This document shows positions 26,016-35,095 of a stretch of DNA of 64,000 nt, in pieces. The DNA is taken from NCBI GenBank assembly GCA_020638855.1, contig JACKHT010000003.1, forward strand, positions 248,001 through 312,000, given 5' to 3'. Both the position numbers and the translations under genes were made by a program. The notes beneath the pieces are model-generated. The model made no database searches. It had not been told where the DNA came from and saw nothing but the letters and a program-made list of their open reading frames with translations. Source of the stretch: Planctomycetota bacterium (lineage in GTDB: Bacteria > Planctomycetota > UBA1135 > GCA-002686595). Each line of letters opens with the position of its first letter. The stretch's first letter is position 1.

Positions 26016-26618
26016 CTAGAAAGTGTAGGCCAGTCCGTTCGAGTAGTTCCAGGTCCCCCCATTTTCGCGGTGGATCAGTTGGAAATACCAGGTGGCGCCG
26101 GCTTGGATGCTGGGGTCGCCCGAGATCGGTACCTCGACCGGAACGTCAAAGCCAAACCCGCTGGTCGAGGTGCCCGCCAAGTTGGCCAAGTCGCCGTTGG
26201 CATCAAATCGACCAATCGAATTGAGGATGCCGGGGACGGTGTAGCGACCGTAGACGTTGCCGCCAAAGATCGACAAGCACATGTGACCTTGGCCCACCAT
26301 AACACCCGGATCGCTCATCGCGGTTCCGATGCGGAAGTAGCCGAACTGGCCCACCGGACCCTGGGTTGCATCGAGGTGCAAGCCACTCCCCACGCCAGGG
26401 TTCAGCGTGCCCGACAGCACCGTCGGCAATCCGGTCGAGTTGGGATCCATCGGGTCACAAAAGGTCGTGCCTACGTTGACGCCGAGGTTGTGGGGGTTGG
26501 CCGCGAAAGCTTGGTTGCCAGCGGTTTCCGCAGAGGAATAGGCACCGCGGTGGCTAGCCAGGGCAAGGGCGGAGAGGGCGGCAAAGGCGGGTAGAATCAG
26601 GCGGTATGAGAGAGCCAT
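26016..26618 (-). CDS. short exoprotein consisting almost only of the NSTG domain (type A)
   Basis: The 200-residue protein has a signal peptide (MALSYRLILPAFAALSALAL...) and about 25 residues of linker. The recurring C-terminal domain then occupies residues 53-200: FCDPMDPNSTGLPTVLSG, QFGYFRIGTA, GQGHMCLSIFGGN, SIGRFDANG, GTSTSGFGFDVP, WYFQLIHRENGG and a final NYSNGLAYTF. A strong Shine-Dalgarno (AGGAG, 7-nt spacing) supports the start at 26618. A hairpin terminator follows. This near-stand-alone copy shows the domain can exist without an attached effector region. Confidence 0.8.
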   Translation of the reverse strand: MALSYRLILPAFAALSALALASHRGAYSSAETAGNQAFAANPHNLGVNVGTTFCDPMDPNSTGLPTVLSGTLNPGVGSGLHLDATQGPVGQFGYFRIGTAMSDPGVMVGQGHMCLSIFGGNVYGRYTVPGILNSIGRFDANGDLANLAGTSTSGFGFDVPVEVPISGDPSIQAGATWYFQLIHRENGGTWNYSNGLAYTF

Positions 26619-27033
26619 GTTGGAACTCCTAGTGGAGTAGGGAGAAGGCAGAAGCGTTCAAGACAGAGTTGCGGTAGGCAGCCTCGCGCCAACTCATCGA
26701 GCTGGCAAACGCGAAGCCTTACCGTGCTACCTTCCTAGCTCGCTATCTAGCGCTTGGAAGGCTCCCTTCCTATGGGAATCGAACAGATTCTCGGGATCCC
26801 GTCCCACGTGCCTTCTGCCTGCTCCAAACCACCGTGTGCGACCCAGGCGGTACCCCATCCAAAAGTTGATTTCCCTGTAGGCCTGATTTCCCTGTAGGCC
26901 TGATTTCCCTGTAGGCCTGATTTCCCTGTAGGCAGGCAGGCGCAACCTAGGACCCGGCAGCATTCGGTACCCAACCGTTTCGAATCTAAGAGACGTGCCC
27001 ACGTCCCTCGAAAGGCCCCTAGGTTCCCCTTAA
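26619..27033. other. 415-bp intergenic region with a short tandem repeat
   Basis: The region upstream of the short exoprotein gene contains the 17-bp tandem repeat described separately at 26867-26934. The frames covering it have no recognisable domain, and the repeat length is not a multiple of three. No RNA gene was identified. Confidence 0.5.
26867..26934. repeat. 17-bp tandem repeat, four copies
   Basis: Four consecutive copies of TGATTTCCCTGTAGGCC occur, the last ending in A. The period of 17 does not preserve a reading frame, so this is a non-coding minisatellite-type repeat, prone to copy-number change. Confidence 0.9.
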
Positions 27034-27912
27034 CTACTGATTCCAGGTTTTCGGGGCGGCCTTCTTGGTTCCCGGTGCCGGATTGCCGGTTGCGGCACCC
27101 TGATACAGCTCCAGGGCCTGGGGCAGGAGATCCTGGATCTGGCTGATGCGGTTTTCGTTGGAAGGGTGGGTCGAAAGCCACTCCGGCGGGGCGCCCGATG
27201 ACAAGGCGTTCATGCGCTGCCAAAAGGACACGGCTTCCTCTGGGTTGTATCCCGCCCGCGCCATCAGGCGCAGCCCCAAGGCATCCGCTTCGTATTCCGC
27301 TTCGCGCCCAAACTTGAGCCCTACGAGGTTGCTGGCGAGCAACGTCAGTTGGTCCGGTTCGCCGCCCGACAGGATTTGCAGGACCACGCTGATGCCCATT
27401 TGGCGGGTGACCGCCTTGGTTCCATGGCGCATGAGGGCGTGCGAAATCTCATGGCCCATGACCACCGCGAGCCCCGTTTCGGTCTGGGCTACGGGGATGA
27501 TCCCGGTGTACACGGCCATCTTGCCGCCCGGCAAGCAGAAGGCGTTGACCGTTTGGTCGTTGTCGATCAGCTTGACCTCCCATTCGAACAGGTCGACCAG
27601 GTCGGGTTTCTCGGCCCGGGCCCCTTCCACCAGGCGCGCCATGATGTTGCGCACGAGCTGCACCTGCTGGCCGGAATCGATGACCTTCTCGGTGGAGAGG
27701 ATCTCGGTGTAGGCCTGCATGCCCATTTGCACGTCTTGGGCGGGTGGGAACGCGTTGAAATTCGCCAAGGCCTGGCAGCCGGTCGCGCTGATTGCCAAGA
27801 GGCCCATTCCCAGGGCTTTCCGCAAGCGGGACAACCGGTACCGGCCGGGGGCCCGGCGGCGGTAGGATAGGGGGTCGATCGACTGCGCAGGGGGGGGAGA
27901 AAGCGTTTGCAT
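27034..27912 (-). CDS. M48 family zinc metalloprotease lipoprotein
   Basis: The 292-residue protein has a lipobox (LLAISATGC, Cys46) after a basic, hydrophobic segment, so it is predicted to be anchored in a membrane facing the periplasm. The M48 catalytic site is HEISH (154-158) and the third zinc ligand lies in REAEYEADALGLRLMARAGY. The size matches LoiP/YcaL-like M48 quality-control proteases rather than the much larger BepA. The start at 27912 gives an unusually long pre-lipobox stretch; a later start nearer the hydrophobic core is possible. It is divergent from gpmI, with 105 bp between starts. Confidence 0.87.
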   Translation of the reverse strand: MQTLSPPPAQSIDPLSYRRRAPGRYRLSRLRKALGMGLLAISATGCQALANFNAFPPAQDVQMGMQAYTEILSTEKVIDSGQQVQLVRNIMARLVEGARAEKPDLVDLFEWEVKLIDNDQTVNAFCLPGGKMAVYTGIIPVAQTETGLAVVMGHEISHALMRHGTKAVTRQMGISVVLQILSGGEPDQLTLLASNLVGLKFGREAEYEADALGLRLMARAGYNPEEAVSFWQRMNALSSGAPPEWLSTHPSNENRISQIQDLLPQALELYQGAATGNPAPGTKKAAPKTWNQ

Positions 27913-28017
27913 GGCTCGAAAGGTTGCGGACGTGGCTAGGCCCACCAGGGCGGTCCCCAGTATGGTCTACGCAGGCCGACCCGCAACCCGCCACCCCAGA
28001 TCTGCCATCTCGAAGCC

Positions 28018-29550
28018 ATGAAAGTCCCGCCCCTGTTGCTCGTTGTCCTGGATGGTTGGGGAGAGCGTAAGAACCCCGCGAGCAATGCCGTGCTCGAAGG
28101 TTCGCCTTACTTCCACGAACTGCAGGCGCGCTACCCGCATAGCTTGCTCACGGCTTGCGGCAAGGAAGTCGGCTTGCCACTGGGGGTCATGGGCAACAGC
28201 GAAGTGGGGCACATGAACCTGGGGGCGGGGCGGGTGGTCTACCAAGACATCAGCCGTATCGACCAATCCATCGAGGACGGTTCCTTTGCCTCCAACGGCG
28301 CCCTGCGCGAATGCATGGAGCGCGCCCTGCGAGAAGGGAAAAAGTTGCACTTGATGGGGCTGGTTTCGAACGGAGGCGTGCACGCTTCCGACCAGCACGT
28401 CGTGGCTCTGCTCGAGATGGCCGCCAAGGTAGGGTTGCCTGCCGAAAGGGTCTTGATCCACGCGATCACCGATGGCCGCGACACCTCGCCGCGTTCGAGC
28501 GTCGAATTCTTGAGCGCCTTGGAACATGCGATCGAGCAGGCTGGGGTCGGACGGATCGCGTCGGTCATCGGGCGCTATTGGGCCATGGACCGTGACAAGC
28601 GTTGGGATCGTACCCAACGGGCGTACGAACTCTTGCTCAACCGGTTGGGCGAGCGGTTTGGTTCGTCGGTCGACGCGGTCTTGGCGTCCTATGCCAAGGA
28701 CACCGGCGATGAATTCGTGGAGCCCAGCGTGATCGGCGATGCCGACAGCGGGCGCTTGGAAAACGGCGACGGTTTGATTGTGTTCAACTTCCGATCGGAT
28801 CGGTTGCGACAGATCTGCGAAGCTCTGGAGTTTGCTTCGTTCGACGGCTTCGAGCGCGGGAGGCGTGTGCACCTGCACATCGTCACGATGACGCAATACC
28901 GCGAGGATTTTCCGTTTCCCGTGGCCTTTGCACCGCAAAACCTCGAGGAGTTGTTTCCGGACATCATCGCCAAGGCCGGGCTACGCCAAGCGCGCATCGC
29001 CGAAACCGAGAAGTACGCGCACGTGACCTTCTTCTTCAGCGGTGGCCGTGAGGCATTGCTGCCCGGCGAGGAGCGCATCTTGCTTCCCAGCCCCAAAGTA
29101 GCCACCTACGACCTGCAGCCGGAAATGAGTGCCCAAGGCGTCACCGATGCGGTACTCAAGAAACTGGCCGACGGGGACACCAACGTATTCATCATCAACT
29201 TTGCCAACGCCGACATGGTAGGGCACTCGGGGATCTACTCCGCCGCGCTCAAGGCTGTCCGAACCATCGACCACTGCTTGCAACAAATCGTGCCCAAGGT
29301 AATCGAGATGGGCGGCACGGTGGCGATAACGGCCGACCATGGCAACGCCGAACAACTGTGGGACGAGACCACCAACCAGCCGCACACCGCCCACACGCTC
29401 AACTTGGTGCCCTTTGTTCTGTGCGGCAAGGACTTCGAGGGGCAGTCGCTACGCAAGAGCGGCATTTTGGCCGATGTGGCGCCGACCCTTCTGGAAATCC
29501 TTGGCCTTCCCGCTTCGACCCCCATGAACGGGCATTCGCTCCTGGGCTAG
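28018..29550 (+). CDS. gpmI: 2,3-bisphosphoglycerate-independent phosphoglycerate mutase
   Basis: The 510-residue enzyme interconverts 3- and 2-phosphoglycerate in glycolysis. Metal-binding and catalytic motifs are complete: VLDGWGERKNP (Asp12), catalytic Ser61 in GNSEVGHMN, LVSNGGVHAS, ITDGRDTSPRS, GRYWAMDRDKRW, INFANADMVGHSG and TADHGNAEQL. The length is standard for GpmI. The stop is directly adjacent to the asd start (TAGATG), so the two are co-transcribed. The product is cytoplasmic and normally manganese-dependent. Confidence 0.96.
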   Translation: MKVPPLLLVVLDGWGERKNPASNAVLEGSPYFHELQARYPHSLLTACGKEVGLPLGVMGNSEVGHMNLGAGRVVYQDISRIDQSIEDGSFASNGALRECMERALREGKKLHLMGLVSNGGVHASDQHVVALLEMAAKVGLPAERVLIHAITDGRDTSPRSSVEFLSALEHAIEQAGVGRIASVIGRYWAMDRDKRWDRTQRAYELLLNRLGERFGSSVDAVLASYAKDTGDEFVEPSVIGDADSGRLENGDGLIVFNFRSDRLRQICEALEFASFDGFERGRRVHLHIVTMTQYREDFPFPVAFAPQNLEELFPDIIAKAGLRQARIAETEKYAHVTFFFSGGREALLPGEERILLPSPKVATYDLQPEMSAQGVTDAVLKKLADGDTNVFIINFANADMVGHSGIYSAALKAVRTIDHCLQQIVPKVIEMGGTVAITADHGNAEQLWDETTNQPHTAHTLNLVPFVLCGKDFEGQSLRKSGILADVAPTLLEILGLPASTPMNGHSLLG

Positions 29551-30621
29551 ATGGCTGTTCTCCGACCGCAAGCCTTCGACCGCATCGCCGACGAACCGGT
29601 GGGTGTGGCCATCCTCGGCGCTACGGGCAGCGTGGGTCAGCGCTTCGTGCAGCTCTTGGCCCACCACCCCTGGATGGAGGTGCGCGCGCTGTGCGCATCC
29701 GAAGGCCGTGGGGAACGGGCCTATGGGGATACGGTGGCTTGGGCCCAAGACACTCCGATTCCGGCTCTTAGCGCCGCCTTGCGGCTGCGTGACCCCGGGC
29801 AACTGGATCCGAAAGAGACCCCGCTCGTGTTTTCCGCGCTGCCCGGATCGCTGGCGGGGCCCATCGAAACCGCGCTCGCGCAGCGCGGGTTTTGGGTGGT
29901 TAGCAACGCCGCCAGCCATCGCATGGACGCCAACGTTCCCTTGCTCGTGCCCGAGGTCAACCGAGCCCATTTGGAATTGCTACGGGCCCAGCCCGGTCCC
30001 GGCGCGATCTTGAACGGCCCGAACTGTTCGACCGCGGGCCTGGTGTTGGCCTTGGCTCCGCTGGCCCAACGTTTTGGTCTGGCGACGGTTTTGGTCACGA
30101 CCCTGCAAGCCCACTCGGGTGCAGGCTTGCCCGGGGTCTTGGGGCCGCTGGCGAACCGCAACGTCCTTCCGCGCATCGAGGGCGAGGAGGACAAGCTGGA
30201 AACCGAACCGCGCAAGATTCTTGGCGCTCTTTCCAACGGCCAGGTCGAACCCTTGGAATTTGCGATCAGCGCCATGTGCAACCGGGTCGATGTGCTCGAC
30301 GGACACACCGAATGCGTTTCGGTTGGGTTGCAGCGCGAGGCGTCGTTCGAGCAGATCCAGCAGGCTTGGAGTCAGTTGCCCGGGTTGGACCTGCCCTCGG
30401 CACCCAAGCATCCTGCGCGCTACCTGGCCGATCCGCAGTCCCCCAATCCCGTGCAGCACAAAAACCTCGACCACGGCATGAGTGTGGTGATCGGGCAGTT
30501 GCGACCCTGCCCGGTTTTGGATTGGAAATTCACCCTGCTTTCGCACAACACCCTGCGCGGGGCCGCAGGTGGTGCCATTCTGATTGCCGAGATAGCGATT
30601 CGAAATGGCCTGAAGGGGTGA
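29551..30621 (+). CDS. asd: aspartate-semialdehyde dehydrogenase
   Basis: The 356-residue enzyme reduces aspartyl phosphate to aspartate semialdehyde, the branch point to lysine/diaminopimelate, threonine and methionine. The NADP-binding motif AILGATGSVGQRF, the catalytic Cys159 in NGPNCSTAG and AHSGAGLPGVLGPL are visible. The form of the motifs places it with the archaeal/fungal-type Asd subgroup rather than the classical E. coli type. It begins immediately after the gpmI stop. The start is the first ATG after that stop, with no separate ribosome-binding site evident, consistent with translational coupling. Confidence 0.93.
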   Translation: MAVLRPQAFDRIADEPVGVAILGATGSVGQRFVQLLAHHPWMEVRALCASEGRGERAYGDTVAWAQDTPIPALSAALRLRDPGQLDPKETPLVFSALPGSLAGPIETALAQRGFWVVSNAASHRMDANVPLLVPEVNRAHLELLRAQPGPGAILNGPNCSTAGLVLALAPLAQRFGLATVLVTTLQAHSGAGLPGVLGPLANRNVLPRIEGEEDKLETEPRKILGALSNGQVEPLEFAISAMCNRVDVLDGHTECVSVGLQREASFEQIQQAWSQLPGLDLPSAPKHPARYLADPQSPNPVQHKNLDHGMSVVIGQLRPCPVLDWKFTLLSHNTLRGAAGGAILIAEIAIRNGLKG

Positions 30622-30948
30622 GTTAAGGGCTGATTTTCCGGGAAAGGAATAGGCCCGCTTGGGGCCGCCGTGGGGCTTCGATTGCAAACGAGACCCGGGC
30701 TCATCGGTCCGCAATCGCCATGCTCCTAAGAGCGAGTTTCAAAGCAATACACGGTCCAGTTAGACCGTAAGCGCCCCAGGAGAAGAGGTAGCCTAGAAGG
30801 CTAAGGCATCACTGCTTCCCACCTGCCTACAAGATTGGGATACCCAGTGGATGAAAATCCTCTCTGGTTGGTCGGCGCGTGAAACGCTGGCTCGGATCCG
30901 TGCCTGTCCGAGCCGTTTCACCGCGCCGGTTCTCTTGTGGTATCAAAC
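30622..30948 (+). other. 327-bp intergenic region ending in a structured leader
   Basis: Between asd and the IgGFc-binding-like gene there is no supported coding frame. The region includes a small hairpin (30751-30756 against 30763-30768) and a long one at 30873-30928 described separately. The promoter of the downstream gene should lie here; no confident box pair was found. Confidence 0.5.
30873..30928 (+). promoter_or_regulatory. long imperfect hairpin just upstream of an exoprotein start
   Basis: Arms 30873-30896 and 30907-30928 pair over about 21 bp, with a 3-nt bulge on the left arm and a 1-nt bulge on the right; the loop is 10 nt. It ends 20 nt before the ATG at 30949. It could be an upstream terminator or a leader structure controlling translation. 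Confidence 0.5.
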
Positions 30949-33018
30949 ATGAAATCCTCTCTCCTCTGGCTCTCGAGCCTTTCCCTCGCGCTTTCCGGCT
31001 TGGCCGGGGCACAAAACCTCGACAACGCAGGCACCGAATTCCTGTGTGGTTTCTTGACCAACTACAGCGGTGCGGTGGACCTGGAACTCCACCTCACCGC
31101 GGAAACGGCCACGATGGTGACCGTGGAGTACCCCGCCAATTCTCCCAGCTTCACCACGACCGTTGCGGTGACGCCTGGAAACATCACCACGGTGGCTGTT
31201 CCCGCCGGAGCTGCAGACCTTTGGGTTTCCGGTTCGGTAGCCAACAACCTCGTGCGAGCCAGCGCTCCGGTGGAATTCACCTGCTACGAAATCAACCGGC
31301 AACCCTTCACCAGCGACGCGGCGATGGCCCTCCCGACCGACACGATGAACACGCAATTCATCGTGGCGGACTACGATCCTAGCTTCAACACGGAATTCCT
31401 GGTCTATGCGCGGTTTGACAACACGACGGTGACCATCACACCTTCGAATTCCTTGCAAAGCGGCCAAGCCGCTGGAGTTCCCTTCAACGTGGTGTTGAAC
31501 GCGAACGAAGCGTTCTTTGCCACCGGAAATCAGACCCTGACGGGGACCATCATCGAAGCCGATCGCTCGATTGGGGTGACCAACGGCAACCGCTGCACCC
31601 AAGTGCCCCTTGGCACTAGCTACTGCGACCACATCTTTGAAGTGGCCCAGCCGGTGCAGACGTGGGGCAACGATTACCTCGTCTCCAACCTGCCCAACCG
31701 CCCGAGCGGTTCGATCTATCGAGTGCTGGCTTCCGTCGATGCAACCGACGTGCTCCTGGACGGGGTTTCGATCGGGATGTTGAACCGGGGCGAGTTTGTC
31801 GAAGTGGGTCCGCTCGCGGGTGACCACCGCTTCCTTTCGACCGGTGGCGAGGCCTTCTTTGTGGTTCAGTACATGACGGGTAGCTCTTCCGCAGGCGCCA
31901 TCACCGGCGACCCCGCCATGGGCAACGTCATTTCCTCGAACCAATACAAGCAGTCCTACGTGTTCTCGACCTTGGGCGGCATGCAGTTCGCGCAGCACTT
32001 CCTGACGATCATCGCGGCCAACTCGGACGTGGGTACCCTGCTGCTCGATGGGGCGGCTGTTCCGGCTGCGTCGTTCACGGCGATCGCGGGTACCGGCTAC
32101 TCGGTGGCCAAGATCCAAATCCAAGAAGGCACCCATAGCACCATGTCCACGCTTCAAGGGCACGGCATCACGGTCGAGGGATACAACACCGACGACTCGT
32201 ACCTGTTCCCTGGTGGCGCGCTGTTCGACTTCATCAACCCGGTGGGCGACGCCAACGCGCCGCTGTGCAGCGGTGAGCGGTTCTCGGATCGCTACACCGG
32301 CACGGGCCAGGACAACCGACCCTCGGAGGACACCAACGCCAATGGCATCCTCGATCCGGGGGAAGACCTCAACAACAACGGCCTGATCGACGTGGACACC
32401 GGCGTGTTTTTCGTGCAATTGGCTCCGGGTTCGACCAACCTGACCTTGAACGTGACCCCCTTCCAAGCGGGGGACGGCATCGTCCAATTCGAAGTCGTGC
32501 AGACCAACACCGCGTTGGGCTCCAACGGGGCGGTCGTGATCATCGATGGGGCGGGCAACCAAACCCAGTGCCCGACCAACTTCGGAGCTTCGATGGGCCT
32601 GTCCGTGTGCGATCCGATTCCGAACTCGACGGGTGAGAAGGCGTTCACCACCGCTTGGGGTAGCCTCCTCGCGGCGGACAACGATGTGACCTTGATGACC
32701 ACGGGCCTACCCAACAACTCGATCGGCTTCTACTTTGTGTCGCAAGGCAACGGCATCGTGTCGCTGCCGGGCAACAAGGTCGGCAACCTGTGCATTTTGG
32801 GCCCCGTCATGGGCCGCCACAATGCCAACATGCTCGACTCTGGCCAGACCGATGCGGTCAGCCTAGTGGTGGACCTCAACAACCTGCCGCAGCCCTTTGG
32901 TGGGCCTGCCGTGGTGACCTCGGGCAGCACTTGGTACTGGCAATACTGGTACCGGGACGACGCCATGTTCTTCGGCGCCGCCAACTTCTGTGACGCCGTG
33001 GGTGTGACGTTCCAGTAG
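30949..33018 (+). CDS. IgGFc-binding-like exoprotein with C-terminal NSTG domain
   Basis: The 689-residue exported protein has a signal peptide (MKSSLLWLSSLSLALSGLAG) and a long beta-rich region (about 25-430) resembling IgGFc-binding protein N-terminal domains: GTEFLCGFLTNYSGAVDLEL, ALPTDTMNTQFIVADYDPS and NDYLVSNLP. An acidic EDTNANGILDPGEDLNNNG segment near 465-485 looks like a calcium-binding loop pair. The last about 149 residues are a divergent copy of the recurring domain (SVCDPIPNSTGEKAFTTA ... WYWQYWYRDD ... VGVTFQ). The ATG at 30949 is preferred to a GTG four codons upstream because the signal peptide begins there. An adhesive or binding surface protein is likely. Confidence 0.78.
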   Translation: MKSSLLWLSSLSLALSGLAGAQNLDNAGTEFLCGFLTNYSGAVDLELHLTAETATMVTVEYPANSPSFTTTVAVTPGNITTVAVPAGAADLWVSGSVANNLVRASAPVEFTCYEINRQPFTSDAAMALPTDTMNTQFIVADYDPSFNTEFLVYARFDNTTVTITPSNSLQSGQAAGVPFNVVLNANEAFFATGNQTLTGTIIEADRSIGVTNGNRCTQVPLGTSYCDHIFEVAQPVQTWGNDYLVSNLPNRPSGSIYRVLASVDATDVLLDGVSIGMLNRGEFVEVGPLAGDHRFLSTGGEAFFVVQYMTGSSSAGAITGDPAMGNVISSNQYKQSYVFSTLGGMQFAQHFLTIIAANSDVGTLLLDGAAVPAASFTAIAGTGYSVAKIQIQEGTHSTMSTLQGHGITVEGYNTDDSYLFPGGALFDFINPVGDANAPLCSGERFSDRYTGTGQDNRPSEDTNANGILDPGEDLNNNGLIDVDTGVFFVQLAPGSTNLTLNVTPFQAGDGIVQFEVVQTNTALGSNGAVVIIDGAGNQTQCPTNFGASMGLSVCDPIPNSTGEKAFTTAWGSLLAADNDVTLMTTGLPNNSIGFYFVSQGNGIVSLPGNKVGNLCILGPVMGRHNANMLDSGQTDAVSLVVDLNNLPQPFGGPAVVTSGSTWYWQYWYRDDAMFFGAANFCDAVGVTFQ

Positions 33019-33036
33019 GAACACTCCTCCAGCAAG

Positions 33037-33071
33037 GGGCCCGCAGCGGGATGCTTTTCCGCTGCGGGCCC
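33037..33071 (+). terminator. rho-independent terminator
   Basis: A 13-bp perfect stem (33037-33049 against 33059-33071) with a 9-nt loop is followed by CTCTTTTGTTG, 18 bp after the exoprotein stop. It is the clearest plus-strand intrinsic terminator in the window. Confidence 0.9.
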
Positions 33072-33107
33072 TCTTTTGTTGCGCTGCGCAGTGGGCTGGG
33101 TCAGCGC

Positions 33108-34358
33108 CTACTCGGGGACCCGTGTCACGCCGGCTACGGTTGCCTTCGCTTCGAGGAAGCGCTGGACGAGGCCAAAGACCTGGTCGGGGGTGATCACTTG
33201 CAGGCAGCGGTTGTCCTGGCAGGGTGTCTTGCGATGGTTGGTGGCGCTCACGCAGGGGCTGCAGGCCATGCGCGCGTAGATCGGCGTGGTGGGGCCGAGC
33301 GATCCGTAGAGCGCCGGGGTTTCGGGGCCGAAGATTACGAAGGTGTGCATCTCGGTGATCGCCGCGAAGTGGGCGGGACCCGAATCGTTGGTGATCATGC
33401 ACTCGCTGGCGGCGTATAGATGGGGTAGCTGGGCGAAGGAGACCCCACCGGCGAAGTTGTGGCAGCGTTTGTCTTGCACCAAGCTGGCGATCTCTTCTGC
33501 GTCGGGAACCTCGTCCGGAGATCCGGTCAAGAGCACCAGGATGTTGGGGTCCCAGGCCAGCAAGCGCTGGATGACCTGGGCGTAGGATCCGCTCGACCAA
33601 CGTCGTTGGGGCAACAAGGCCGAGGCATTCGAGTTGACCAAGACGACCCGGCTGCGGGCGGGGTCGTAGTGGGGACAGCGCTCGTAGATGCGGGCGATCA
33701 CCGCGTCGACCTGTTCGCGGGTGGGCGTAACCTTGGCCAGCTGCGTCTCCGAGTCGTCGATCACGCGCTTGAGGAAGGGCAGTTGGTCTTCTTCCAGCTG
33801 CAAGGTCTCCACCAGCGCGACGAAGTTCTTCGAGATGTGCTGGTGGGGGTTGTACGACACCCGGCGCGTGAGCAAGTGACCCCGATACAGCCCTTCGTTG
33901 TCGAAAGCGTGGAATCCGATGCGCTGGGTCGCACCTGAGAACCCCGTCAAGAGTGCCGTGAAGCGCGAGAAGAGCTCGAGGTCGATCACCGAGTCGATCT
34001 TCTTCTTGCGGCACCAGCGCAGGAAGCGCAGGGTCGAGAGGGCCAGGGGGACCAATCCACCATCGTCGATGGTGAAGATGTTCGCATCGGGAACCGTGCC
34101 CAGGAGCTGCAGCGAAGGCTTGTTCTTGGTGAAGATGACAAAGTGCAGTTGGGCCCCTTCCCAGGCCGCCACCCGCCGCATGGCCGGGTCCGCCAAGATC
34201 GCGCTCCCCATTTCGGATAGCTCGATGAAGAGCACGTTCTTCGGGCGCTGCCGGGCCGGACGCCGGACGAACTCCCAACCGCGGACGACGAGCGTGGCCA
34301 GAAACGTGAGGGGAACCCCCGCGTAGCGGTCAATCGCGCGCATCGTATCGACGTTCAT
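33108..34358 (-). CDS. glycosyltransferase family 9 (heptosyltransferase-like)
   Basis: The 416-residue protein has the GT9 pattern: a first domain with VLFIELSEMGSAILADPAMR and a second with LVNSNASALLPQRRWSSGSY. The GT9 signature HLYAASECMITNDSGPAHFAAI, with FGPETPALYG after it, is complete. GT9 enzymes transfer ADP-heptose or related sugars to lipopolysaccharide or other glycans at the cytoplasmic membrane. An N-terminal hydrophobic stretch (about 13-27) may attach it to the membrane. It is last in a minus-strand set with a PAP2 phosphatase and a GT39-like transferase, pointing to envelope glycan assembly. The acceptor is unknown. Confidence 0.88.
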   Translation of the reverse strand: MNVDTMRAIDRYAGVPLTFLATLVVRGWEFVRRPARQRPKNVLFIELSEMGSAILADPAMRRVAAWEGAQLHFVIFTKNKPSLQLLGTVPDANIFTIDDGGLVPLALSTLRFLRWCRKKKIDSVIDLELFSRFTALLTGFSGATQRIGFHAFDNEGLYRGHLLTRRVSYNPHQHISKNFVALVETLQLEEDQLPFLKRVIDDSETQLAKVTPTREQVDAVIARIYERCPHYDPARSRVVLVNSNASALLPQRRWSSGSYAQVIQRLLAWDPNILVLLTGSPDEVPDAEEIASLVQDKRCHNFAGGVSFAQLPHLYAASECMITNDSGPAHFAAITEMHTFVIFGPETPALYGSLGPTTPIYARMACSPCVSATNHRKTPCQDNRCLQVITPDQVFGLVQRFLEAKATVAGVTRVPE

Positions 34359-34417
34359 GGAGGCGAATCGGGGTGGGAGAGCGGAGCCCCCGTCGGGTTT
34401 GGCGTGGGGGACCGTGG

Positions 34418-35095
34418 CTAGGCTTCGCCGCGACTCGTCGCGGGGGGCGTATGATTGCCAGCTTCCGAGGGTTTGGCGAGGCCTTTCTTGCCTGCTTGCA
34501 TACGGCGATACAGGAAGTACGCCACAGAGGTTCCTAGCAAGGCTCCCGCGAGCACGTCGCTCGGGAAATGGTACGCGTTGCCAATTCGAGACATACCCAC
34601 GGTCACGGCTACCGCCAGGGCCAGGCTCCAACAGCGGGGCCAAAGCAGGGCAAAGCTCGTGCCGAGGGCGAACACCGTCGTCGTGTGACCCGATGGAAAG
34701 CCCTGCATGTGGTGGGCGCGGGGGCTGACAAACCAGTGGAAGCCATAGGCTCCGCCGTCGAAGTACTCGCGCGGTCGGGCCTCCCCGAAGACCAACTTGG
34801 CGGCGATCGAAATCAATCCGGAAACGATCAGCGCCAGGAACACCAGTTTGGCCTTCTCCGCGAGCAAGGGACGCTTGACGAGGTTTCTTCCCGCGAACCA
34901 AAGCAGGACCGAACCCACCAACCACCAGGTCGACAATCCGAGCTTGCCCACCGAGTCCGAAACCGTCTTGAGCGCCGTGTGTTCGCGCGCATGTGCCCAC
35001 TCCGCGACCGCAATGTCAAACCGGCCCCGGCACAGCACGATGGCCAGCACCCAGACCAACAGGGTCCCTACCAACTTGCCTCGGGACAACTTCAT
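34418..35095 (-). CDS. PAP2 family membrane phosphatase
   Basis: The 225-residue protein has about five or six transmembrane helices and all three PAP2 motifs: KLVFGEARPRE (Lys100, Arg107), PSGHTT (Ser135-Gly-His137) and SRIGNAYHFPSD (Arg170, His176, Asp180). These enzymes remove phosphate from lipid phosphates such as undecaprenyl pyrophosphate or lipid A. It overlaps the upstream GT39-like gene by 4 bp (ATGA) and precedes the GT9 gene by 59 bp, so lipid-carrier recycling or lipid A-type modification in glycan assembly is the likely setting. Confidence 0.9.
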   Translation of the reverse strand: MKLSRGKLVGTLLVWVLAIVLCRGRFDIAVAEWAHAREHTALKTVSDSVGKLGLSTWWLVGSVLLWFAGRNLVKRPLLAEKAKLVFLALIVSGLISIAAKLVFGEARPREYFDGGAYGFHWFVSPRAHHMQGFPSGHTTTVFALGTSFALLWPRCWSLALAVAVTVGMSRIGNAYHFPSDVLAGALLGTSVAYFLYRRMQAGKKGLAKPSEAGNHTPPATSRGEA

